Below, one piece after another: positions 33,801-45,800 of a DNA stretch of 64,000 nt (position 1 is its first letter; each line of letters begins with the position of its first letter). The notes under the pieces were generated by a model. It saw nothing but the letters and a program-made list of their open reading frames with translations, was not told where the DNA came from and did not search any database. Position numbers and translations under genes: made by a program. This DNA is from Delphinapterus leucas (Eukaryota > Chordata > Mammalia > Artiodactyla > Monodontidae), in contig NW_022098036.1 of the NCBI RefSeq assembly GCF_002288925.2, positions 38,377,444 to 38,441,443 on the forward strand, written 5' to 3'.

Positions 33801-36800
33801 AAGAAGCATTAAAAAAGACAGTAATAGTCAAAAGTAGGAGGGAGTAGATATTAAAGAAAACAATAGAGATGAATTCAAATACAGTGGTGGTTGCAGAAGT
33901 CAGAGGAGATGAGGAATTAGAAAAGGCCTTTGCATGTGGAGATTTAGATCCCTGCATATCAGCAATGAACTAGCTAACTCAGAAGAGTAGTGGTGGGAAC
34001 AGAAGTCTGACTGTAAGTTAAATGAGTAGGAAAGAGGAAGTGGAAACAATGAAGTTAAAGTACATTTTTTCTCGTAAAGAGGAGAAAAGAAAAAATAAAC
34101 TGAAGGGTTAAAGGGTCAGTTTAAAATACCATTTTAGAATGAGGAGTCTTGGGCAAAATACACATTTCCAGGTTTCTTACTTTCTGGTTTAGAAACTTGA
34201 AGCTTAACAAGATTAACCCAACATGCCCAAGGTCACATAGCTTATATCAGTTATTTCAAACTAAAATCTGACTTCTGAGCATTTGTTTTTAACCATTAAA
34301 CTATACTGCCTATTAACTGAGACAATGGATAGAGTAGGCTTAAGTATGGGACAAGTTAAGGGAGGAAAAGTTGAATTGGATTTCATTGTCTCAACTGTTT
34401 CATTACTTTCTAAATCAGTAACACTTGGGCAATGTTACTTATGATAAGTAAACTGAGTTTGTACAGATAACATGTGTAGTACAGGGCTTAATAAATGGTA
34501 ACTATTTTTTTTTTTTTTGCGGTACGCGGGCCTCTCACTGTTGTGGCCTCTCCCGTTGCGGAGCACAGGCTCCGGACGCGCAGGCTCAGCGGCCACAGCT
34601 CACGGGCCCAGCCGCTCCGCGGCATGTGGGATCTTCCCGGACCCGGGGCACGATCCCGTGTCCCCTGCATTAGCAGGCGGACTCTCAACCACTGCGCCAC
34701 CAGGGAAGCCCATGGTAACTATTTTGAGGGGAGGAACACTGAGTCTCCCCAACTGTTTCCAAAGAGAAGAAATTCAGCCTGGTCTTTCTCTCCACCCATC
34801 ACTCATATCTCCCTGTAGGAGGAAGGATAAATTTTCTGCTGGTAACCATCCTTTCTTCAGCTCCACCTGACGACAGGAAAGTGCACTTTCATCTGCTCTT
34901 GAGCATGCAACAAAGAACCTGCCTTATGTTGTCCCTGGCAGGGCAGATAAATCCATCTAGTTCTGAGGAGTGTTAGCAAGCCATTCTGACCACAGATCTA
35001 AGTCACATTATCCAACTGGTTTTATCAACATTAAACATGGCACTTTGATCTCTAGCTGCCTGCCCTTTACATCTGTCTCTTAAATGGTTGTTAACTTTGT
35101 TGGTAAACAAAAATAATGACACCCCTTAACTACTCCACAAAGAGTATTATTCTATTGCAGATCCATCATTTATATTCAAATACACCTAGAACATAGTCTA
35201 CATCTGAACAAACAGGTACATTTCTTACCCTGATTATAATCTGTGCCACATCAAAGTCTGAGACATCGTCTAAAATTGGTTGGGTACTTTCTGGTCCATA
35301 AACAAGGCAGTTAAATAAGGTTTTAGAAAAGAAACCAGGTGAAGGACCACCATGAACCAAAGAAATGGCAAGCATTTTGCCAGCTTCATAGTAAAGATTC
35401 TCTTTCAGAGCTGTAAATACAGATAAAATATATCAAATACACCTCTTTTATTATTATATAACCATCATATGTAATTAATACATATATAATAAATTAAAAA
35501 TTAAAAAATCCAAGCTTTAGACGAATGTAAAATAACCTAATTCACAGAAGGTATAATAATGTATAAAATATAAATTTCAACCAAAATATACAATTTTACA
35601 AATTTTTTTTCTGAATTCAAAGTAACAATCTATTATAGAAAAATATGTAAATACAGAAAGTCTTTTTATAAAATCACCTATAATCCTACCACCATAATAA
35701 CCAGTGTACACACTTTGGTGTATTTATAATATGTCTCATGTGCATATAAACATATACATAAATAGCTTGACTTCTGTCTTTTTCCACTTACTGTATTGTA
35801 AATTTTTAAAATATTACTTGAAATTATTCAAATATACAGTTAATGAATGCATTCAAACTAATTTACAGATGTGCTGCAATGTAAACCACCCCCTTATTAC
35901 TGGCTAGCCCAGTTTCAACTACATGAGACACAATGTTACAGTCAACATCTATTGACACATTCTTGTTTATATATCTTTGATTATTAGGATAGATTCCTAC
36001 ATACAGTATTAGTGGTTCAAAGGATATGAACAATTTTAAGGTTGTTGATATACAAAATGGTACAAATTAACTCTCAACACTATATGCTATCTTACCATAT
36101 CATCACAATATTTTTCAATGTGTCATTAAAAATGTTTTAGCTACTTCGATAACTCAAAAAGATATCATGTAAATTTTCCTTTATTTTTCCTAAAAATTAA
36201 AAGTAATTTATTAATAAGTAACATTAACAATACCTGAAATAATAATAAAATCTCCTCAACAATAACCTTATATACCACATATTAGCAGTCACATCTTACA
36301 GATGAAGAAATTGAGATCCAGAGGGGCTACGCAATTAATCTAGGGAAATAAAGCTACTGAAGTAGATGTGTACAAACTGAACTCAGATTTTGTGACTTAA
36401 ATTCCATGTACTCTCTCCACTGTACCAAAACTGCCACGAATTAATAACATACTGATTACTTGGAGCGTTTTTGTTTTTTTTTAAAGGGAGTGTAGAATTA
36501 AACTGTGTGTACTATACATAGTAGTACTAATGATCCTTGGTAGTTTCTCAATTATTTCAATGATACTTCAGGCAATGGTGAGGAAGTTCTAAAGAAAACA
36601 TAGAAGGAAGTCAAATGGGATGATATGTCTTCTCACTCTCTCTCAAATTCCTATTACAGCAAAAGCGGTTATAAAAGCTCCTAAAAAAAGAATGCTAGAA
36701 TTAACCAGTGTTTTGAGATGCCTGTTTTAATCACATTAATTCCTTACCAGAAGTAAAGACAGAAAAGTGTCATATATATAATTCTGTTAAATAAAAAAAA

Positions 36801-39800
36801 AACTCTTGAAAGCAAAAGTGTGCTAAAAATCTGTTATATGTGAACCAAAAAATTATGTTATAAAAATCCTAGGTTGTGAAGAAACATGCCAACTGCAAAT
36901 TTCAAATATATGAACAAGAAGAGCTCAAAAACTCATTCATCCCATTTGGCCACTCTATTCAAATGAATTAAAATTAAGTACATTTTTAAGAGGTTATACT
37001 TAATTATAGAATCACTTTAAGGAGGATTTTGCTATAAAGAAATTAAGGATATTCTAAAATAAAAAATGTTTCACTACAAAATTTATTTTAAAAAACATCA
37101 CTTCCCCCCTTTTCTGTGATTCTATCATTATTTTAGTAACAAAGTGATTATACATTTTGACAGGTATTGAGTATCAATTCTAACCTGCTATCTCTTTCTT
37201 AATACATGGTATATTCAGTATGTACAATAATAAAGAAAATAGTTACCTTGAGAATTGAGAGACAAGTTCTTTGACAAGGACCCTTCAAACAATGGTGAGT
37301 TCTCAAGTTGCTGCATTAAGAGACTTAGGAATTCTTGCTTTGATCCAGGCTGCTCTTTTCCAAAATGATCATTTTCATTAACATATGCTATTTCAATTGT
37401 ATATGAAGGATTAAAGTTTTGATTTCTGAATCCATCTAAGGCACTATTCCAGATATTGGCTTTGTTGATAAATAATCTTTTAGCTTTTTTTTTAATTTGG
37501 AATCCTAGCTCTATTATTAGAGTTGAAATATCTCTTCTAAATTTGCTGCCTTGCCTATAAAACATGAATTTAAACATAGAGGTAAGTACTCTAAAGTACT
37601 TTACGTGTCACAGCAGTTACACAGCCAAATAAAAAAAGAATAGAAAGAAGTTCTTCCCCAACTCCCACCCAAAAGCAAACAATGGCCGCCAGTGGAACCA
37701 AAAAGTTATTTGATAACCTTGGTTCTAAATTCTTGATTCCCTCTACCCAATGTTTTACCAAATTAAAATCACCTAATGTTATACAATTCACTGGATTTAG
37801 GTATAAGAGTCAAAAGCTCAAACTCTTACCTCCCTGGACATACTTGCTTAACTGCATCTTTTTTTTTTTTTTCTAACATCTTTATTGGAGTATAATTGCT
37901 TTACAATGGTGTGTTAGTTTCTGCTTTTAACTGCATCTTATTTCATGTTCACTAGATCCTTTAAAGATAGAGCAAATGTAATCTCTGCTCACTGTATGAG
38001 AGAACTATATTTTTAAGAGATTACATATTTTAAGCAGAATTCACACTCCTTTAAATAGTACTTTTCAGTTTACACTATTAATTCTCAAAGTGTGGCCCCA
38101 GACCAGCAACAGCAGCAGCTGCCGCACCTGGAAACTTGTTAGAAACGCAGCTTCTTAAGCCCCGCAGCAGATAAACAGAGTCAGAACCTCTGAGCATGAG
38201 GCCAGGCAACCAGTGCCCTAACAAGACCTGGACTAACTCAATTGTTCCCTGCCTCAGTTTCTCCATCTGTAATTGGAATTAATGTACTCAAAATAATCCT
38301 GTTAGGGGCAATGTCCAAGGATCCTCTTTCTACATCAAATTAGGGACTGCAGTTTGAAAAATACCCTTCCAAACTACTCTGAGAACAGCTAATACTCTAA
38401 ATGTATATAGCTACTTCCTGTTCTAATTTTCTCAAAACAGAGTTTTATATTTTTCTCCAATTCAAAATACACACCTCAGCAGGTCTTCACGCTGGGCTCC
38501 AGGAGACTGTCTGGGTAATTTAGGTGAAGATTCCTCCAACAAACAATCAGTTATTCCCACATTAGTGTTGGGTAATGTGTGTTTTTTGGCTTTTTGGAAA
38601 TCGCCTACAGATTTAAAACCCAATGTTAGTATAATAGGAATACAGGTAGAAACTTTTGAATAATATGCATTTAAGTAAAAACATCCTTATTCAAAATCAC
38701 AAAATATTACCTGAATTGTAAAGAATACCTCTACATTCCAAACATTCCCAATTTTCTTCCCATGATTGTAGTGAGGAACAGGCTAGATGTGTTCCGCGAG
38801 AACCACAACACTGACAGCGCTTTATTTCCCATTTGCTGAGGACATAAAGAGAAGCAGATTATTTCCATGTGGTATTAACTTAGTCTAATTCCGACCATCA
38901 GCACCACTGCACACCTCACTGTCCACCTCACACACACAGCCAACCCTTTTACCCAAGGAAGGAAAATAAATTATCTGCTTTGATACTGCATTACTTTTTC
39001 CTAAAGTTGTTTTTTCCCCCCATTTCATTTATTATGTTTGTAACTTCCTTCTTTAAATATTCTCTATCTTAAAATACTAAACTAAATATCAGCATGTACA
39101 TGCACATATACCCAAAGTATGTCTGATGTGGAAGAAGCATTCAGTAAATACATTATCTTACCTAAAATACTATCTTGCCCATTCAAGGTGAGGAATTATT
39201 TCCTATAATAAGCTTGCTCAGACACCCCAAGTACTGTGCAGCTCAACAGGATCCAGACTTACTACCTGATCCGCATTTATTTTCTCTCTCATCTTTTCCC
39301 CTCAATCCCCCACTCCCAATGTTTCCCCACTGTCTTGTGTGACATGTGCCAGTCAGCATTCACATTTTCTGTACGGGGGTGGGTTATAGCGTGCAGCCTC
39401 CTCTTTGTTTGGTTATGAATACGTCCGTCTGTACAGAATGGATATACCCCCTGAGTGTGTGGATATGTGGGTGATAAGAGACTTAGCTGCGTAACTTCAC
39501 CTCTTGTAGGTGTGGGCGAATCTCCCTCTGTGTGGACATGGGTGTGTAGGGGTATGTCCTCTCTGTGTCTCCCTCTCTTCCCCAGATAGTTCTGCCAACT
39601 GATGATGAAGAGGAAGAAAGATGACAGCTAACGAGTGCTTATACACCAGGCCCAGTTCTCACTCTTTACATGTAAAGTTTCAGAAGGTTGGAAAAATTTC
39701 AGAAGGTTGGAAAAACCAGTTACCTCCATTTTGAAGAAGAGGAAGTCAAAGCATAGACGGGTAAATTGCTTGCCCAAACAAGTTCACACTGTTAGTAAGT

Positions 39801-42800
39801 CTCAGAGTGAGGCTTCCAATCCAGTTTACCTGGCTTCAGACCCATGCTCCTAACCACTCCACCATGCTGCCTTTCAGCAAATTACCTTCCTATCACTAGG
39901 ATGAGAGGGAGTGAGACTGCAAAGAAAGCATTCAGATAGCAGGACTCTGTGTCCTAGGAGAAAAGGCAAAGTAGCTGCCAGAAAGAAAAGGGAGTTTGGT
40001 AGCAAATGATTAGGTGACCAGAGGTATACAAGGAATATGTATATTAGTTAATCAAAATAGCCTAAAATGAATTTAGAAAATATCATTATTAATGAATATA
40101 TTGCTTCTTAGAACTGTAAAGTGCTTTACTGTCTACAAAGCACTTTATATACATTAATTTCATCTCTACCTCAGCACAACCCTTGAGCAGGGTATTATTA
40201 GTATTTACAGATGAATAATCAGGGTCACCAGATCAAGTAACTTAGGCAAGAATACACATTACTTGACATCTTCAATGAGACCTCCACCCTTAATGAATCT
40301 TTAGTCTAATGGCAAAGACAAATTTAAATATTGTCAACTCTATTGTAACAAGCACAATGAAGAGAAAATCCAGCCAGAACAGGGAATCAGGAATAGTAAG
40401 AACTTCTTAGGGGAAACTTTCCAAAGCTTGCAAGACTTCAGCTGAGTCTTCCAAAATAAGTAGTAGCTCACCTAGCCAAATCACTTTCCATAAGAGATAA
40501 GGCTCCCAATATTCTGCTCTGCACTTTAAGTTTCAGTTTGTCATATTAATTAAGACCACATAACAGGGATAAAAATTTATCAAAATTTCAACAAAATTAG
40601 ATTTGTTACTTTTTATCCTGCATCTTAAAAAATAAAGATACTCTTGATTTCTAATACCCCATACAGTATAGTGTACAGAGAAGGCAAAAAACGATTGTTA
40701 ACATTATAGTCAACATCTACGGATATTACAAAAGAGTAATCAATAAATTTCAAATGCCAAATCCTCCTTATAGTGATCCAAAACAAACACTGATAGATTA
40801 ACCTAGTTTCTTAACCTCTAGAACAGTGTCATCCAATAGAAATATAATGTAAATCATATATGTAATTTAAACTTTCCTAGTAACCAGATTTAAAAAGGTA
40901 AAAGGAACAGGTGAAATAAATTTGAGTATTTCCAAAACACAGTCATTTTGTTTGGCAGGTAATCAATTTAAAAAATTATTAACAAGATATTTTAAGGTCT
41001 TTTCTTACTGTTATGGGCTGAATTCTGTCACGTCCAGAATTCATATGTTGAAGACCTAACACCCAGTACCTCACAAGGTGACTGTAGTTGGAGATAGGGC
41101 CTTTAAAGCGATAATTAAGATAAACTGAGGCCATATGCGTGGGTCCTAATCCAATATGACTGGTATCCTAATAAGAAAAAAAGATTAAGGCACAGACAGA
41201 AGGACACAGCTGGAAGGGAGCCATGTGCAAGCCAAGGAGAGAGGCTTCAAGAGAAATCAAACCTGCCAATGCCTTTATCTTGGACGTCTGGCCTCTAGGT
41301 TTCTGAGAAGAAAAATTTCTGTTGTTTAAGCCACCTGGTTTGTGGTATTTTGTTATGGTAGTCCTAGTAAACTAAGATACATATGAGTCTTCGGTGTGTA
41401 TTTTACACTTACGACACCTCTCAATTTGGAATAGCCACATTTCAAGTGCTCAATAGCCACCTGTGGTTACTGGCTACCACAGTAGAGCTCTAGAAAACAG
41501 AGCCTCATGAAAACACACCACAAAAGTAACAATTATGCCAAGTGCAATAATTTCTGTACACAGATGTAAATATGCATTTAATAAATATACCTCATCTCAA
41601 GTTAAAATTTCAAACATCCTAAGAGCAAAAGTACATTTCACTAACTAGAAAACCTACTTTCTCAAGCTGAAGGGCACTAGTAGAAATACAAAAGATCATG
41701 AGAGATTACTACAAGCAACTCTATGCCAATAAAACGGACAACCTGGAAGAAATGGACAAATTCTTAGAAATGCACAAACTGCCAAAACTAAATCAGGAAG
41801 AAATAGAAAATATTAACAGACCAATCACAAGCACTGAAATTGAAACTGTGATTAAAAATCTTCCAACAAACAAAAGCCCGGGACCAGATGGCTTCACAGG
41901 CGAATTCTATGAAACATTTAGAGAAGAGCTAACACCTATCCTTCTCAAACTCTTCCAAAATATAGCAGAGGGAGGAACACTCCCAGACTCATTCTATAAG
42001 GCCACCAGGAGGAACACTCCCAGACTCATTCTATAAGGCCACCATCACCCTGATACCAAAACCAGACAAAGATGTCACTAAGAAAGAAAACTACAGGCCA
42101 ATATCACTGATGAACATAGATGCAAAAATCCTCATCAAAATACTAGCAGACAGAATCCAACAGCACATTAAACGATTCATACACCATGATCAAGTGGGGT
42201 TTATTCCAGGAACGCAAGGATTCTTCAATATACGCAAAACAATCAATGTGATAAACCATATTAACAAATTGAAGAAGAAAAACCATATGATCATCTCAAT
42301 AGATGCAGAGAAAGCTTTCAACAAAATTCAACACCCATTTATGATAAAAACCCTGCAGAAAGTAGGCATAGAGGGAACTTTCCTCAACATAATAAAGGCC
42401 ATATATGACAAACCCACAGCCAACATCGTCCTCAATAGTGAAAAACTGAAACCATTTCCACTAAGATCAGGAACAAGACAAGGCTGCCCACTCTCACCAC
42501 TCTTATTCAACATAGTTTTGGAAGTTTTAGCCACAGAAATCAGAGAAGAAAAGGAGAAAAAAGGAATCCAACTCAGAAAAGAAGAAGTAAAGCTGTCACT
42601 GTTTGCAGATGACATGATACTATACATAGAGAATCCTAAAGATGCTACCAGAAAACTACCAGAGCTAATCAATGAATTTGGTCAAGTAGCAGGATACAAA
42701 ATTAATGCACAGAAATCTATGGCATTCTTATATACTAATGATGAAAAATCTGAAAGTGAAATCAAGAAAAAACTCCTATTTACCACTGCAACAAAAAGAA

Positions 42801-45800
42801 TAAAATATCTAGGAATAAACCTACCTAAGGAGACGAAAGACATGTATGCAGAAAATTATAAGACCCTGATGAAAGAAATTAAAGATGATACAAATAGATG
42901 GAGAGATATACTATGTTCTTGGATTGGAAGAATCAACATTGTGAAAATGACTCTACTCCGCAAAGCAATCTACAGATTCAATGCAATCCCTGTTAAACAA
43001 CCACTGGTATTTTTCACAGAACTAGAACAAAAAATTTCACAATTTGTATGAAAACACAAAAGACCCTGAATAGCCAAAGCAATCTTGAGAACGAAAAACG
43101 GAGCTGGAGGAATCAGGCTCCCTGACTTCAGACTATACTACAAAGCTATAGTAATCAAGACAGTATGGTACTGGCACAAAAACAGAAAGATCAATGGAAC
43201 AGGATAGAAAGCCCAGAGATAAACCCACGCACATATGGTCACCTTATCTTTGATAAAGGAGGCAGGAATGTACAGTGGAGAAAGGACAGCCTCTTCAATA
43301 AGTGGTGCTGGGAAAACTGGACAGGTACATGTAAAAGTACGAGATTTGAACACTCCCTAACACCATACACAAAAATGAGCTCAAAATGGATTAAAGACCT
43401 AAATGTAAGGCCAGAAGCTATCAAACTCTTAGAGGAAAACACAGGCAGAACACTCTATGACATAAATCACAGCAAGATCCTTTTTGACCCACCTCCTAAA
43501 GAAATGGAAATAAAAACAAAAATAAACAAATGGGACCTAATGAACCTTAAAAGCTTTTGCACAGCAAAGGAAACCATAAACAAGACCAAAAGACAACCCT
43601 CGGAATGGGAGAAAATATTTGCAAATGAAGCAACTGACAAACAATTAATCTCCAAAATTTACAAGCAGCTCATGCAGCTCAATAACAAAAAAACAAACAA
43701 CCCAATCCAAAAATGCGCAGAAGACCTACAAAGACATTTCTCCAAAGAAGATATACAGATTGCCAACAAACACATAAAGAATGCTCAACATCATTAATCA
43801 CTAGAGAAATGCAAATCAAAACTACAGTGAGATATCATCTCACACCAGTCAGAATGGCCATCATCAAAACATCTAGAAACAGGGCTTCCCTGGTGGCACA
43901 ATGGTTGAGAGTCCACCTGCCAATGCAGGGGATGCGGGTTCGTGCCCCGGTCCGGGAAGATCCCACATGCTGTGGAGCGGCTGGGCCCGTGAGCCATGGC
44001 CGCTGAGCCTGTGTGTCCCGAGCCTGTGCTCTGCAATGGGAGAGGCCACAACAGTGAGAGGCCCGTGTACCAAGAAAACAAAACAAAACAAAAATCTAGA
44101 AACAATAAATGCTGGAGAGGGTGTGGAGAAAAGGGAACACTCTTGCACTGCTGGTAATGTGAATTGGTACAGCCACTATGGAGAACAGTATGGAGGTTCC
44201 TTAAAAAACTACAAATAGAATTACCATATGACCCAGCAATCCCACTACTGGGCATATACCCTGAGAAAACCATAGTTCAAAAAGAATCATGTACCAAAAT
44301 GTTCATTGCAGCTCTATTTACAATAGCCAGGAGATGGATGCAACCTAAGTGTCCATCATCGGATGAATGGATAAAGAAGATGTGGCACATATATACAATG
44401 GAATATTACTCATCCATAAAAAGAAACGAAATTGAGCTATTTGTAATGAGGTGGATAGACCTAGAGTCTGTCATACAGAGTGAAGTAAGTCAGAAAGAGA
44501 AAGACAAATACCATATGCTAACACATATATATGGAATCTAAGAAAAAAAGAAAATGTCATGAAGAACCTAGGGGTAAGATGGGAATAAAGACACAGACCT
44601 ACTAGAGAATGGACTTGAGGATATGGGGAGGTGGAAGGGTAAGCTGTGACAAAGTGAGAGAGTGGCATGGACATATACACACTACCAAACGTAAAATAGC
44701 TAGTGGGAAGCTAGATAGCTAGTGGGAAGCAGCCACATAGCACAGAGAGATCAGCTCAGTGCTTTGTGACCACCTAGAGGGGTGGGATAGGGAGGGTGGG
44801 AGAGAGGGAGACACAAGAGGGAAGAGATATGGGAACATACGTATATGTATAACTGATTCACTTTGTTATAAAGCAGAAAATAACGCACCATTGTAAAGCA
44901 ATTATACTCCAATAAAGATGTTAAAAAAAAAAAAGGACACTGGGACTTCCCTGGTGGCGCAGCGGTTGAGAGTCCGCCTGCCGATGCAGGGGAGGCGGGT
45001 TCGTGCCCCGGTCCGGGAGGATCCCACATGCCGCGGAGCGGCTGGGCCTGTGAGCCATGGCCGCTGAGCCTGTGCTCCACAGTGGGAGAGGCCACGACGG
45101 TGAGAGGCCCGCGTATCGCAAAAAAAAAAAAAAAAAAAAAAAAAAAGGACCCTAAGCACAACTGAACTTCCCCATATACCTGTCAGGCACATTATAGTCT
45201 CGCCCTTCTTTGCAACGACATCTTCGGACATCACAATGCTCATAGTGCTGCAGAAGCTCTTGATAAGCATTTTCCTCTAATTCCCAAGATGCATCTCTGT
45301 AAATGAAGCAAGATATAAAATATACTTTCGCCTAAAATGTTACATAAAAGGATTGAAAATGAATCTAAAACTATAAACTCGTCACAAACTTAGGAACAAG
45401 GATGGAACTTGTTCTTTTTACGATTAATCATTCACTTCAAGATATAAATCCCTTAGTGTCATTTTATCCTACAGTTAATTAGTCTCACAGTGAATTTCAA
45501 ATGCTAAATGAAAAATTAAGTAGAAATTTTCTGAAACTTACATTTTTCCTAATATTTCACTTCCAATTTTTTGAATTTCAAGTTTAGTACCATATTTCTG
45601 GATTCCTCTCACCTTTAAGTATTAAGAAAATTCTTCTTATACATTTTAAACCACAACTTGATTCTCTCAAATAATTTATACATACCATTTTGAAGCCTAT
45701 TATACTTGTGTATCAAGCAATCAATCAATATTGTACACAAGTGAGGTGTACAATTATTAAGAGACTATAAACAACTAATGAGACATTTAAGTCAGTACCT

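Larger units (their letters stand above)
31522..35228. other. G2E3 intron 11
   Basis: 3.7-kb intron holding L2 pieces, an old hAT-like element (32420-32640), a CHR SINE (32927-33141) and a short CHR SINE (34509-34711). 33240-33960 has the feel of an unnamed old interspersed repeat (AGCAATGTGGTCAAACCTGT near 33328). 34160-34310 is MIR-like. Confidence 0.5.
41676..44933 (+). mobile_element. 5'-truncated L1 with nested SINE
   Basis: Begins mid-ORF2 (AGTAGAAATACAAAAGATCA) and runs through the reverse transcriptase (42110-43051, FADD box in [13 protein letters not shown]) to the ORF2 end (about 44541), a 3' UTR and a poly(A). It is broken by a 37-bp tandem duplication (41971-42044), a SINE (43882-44093) and a stop at 43049-43051. 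A near-duplication AAGGGCACT (about 41670-41678) and AAGGACACT (44933-44941) may be the target site. Antisense to G2E3. Confidence 0.93.
38836..45179. other. G2E3 intron 7
   Basis: 6.3-kb intron between coding exons 8 and 7. From left: AT-rich unique DNA (38836-39600), two reverse MIRs, an L2-like piece near 40270-40460, an old DNA transposon split by an MLT1 LTR, then a 3.2-kb L1 with a nested SINE and a second SINE at its poly(A) end. These last two almost reach exon 7. Confidence 0.75.
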
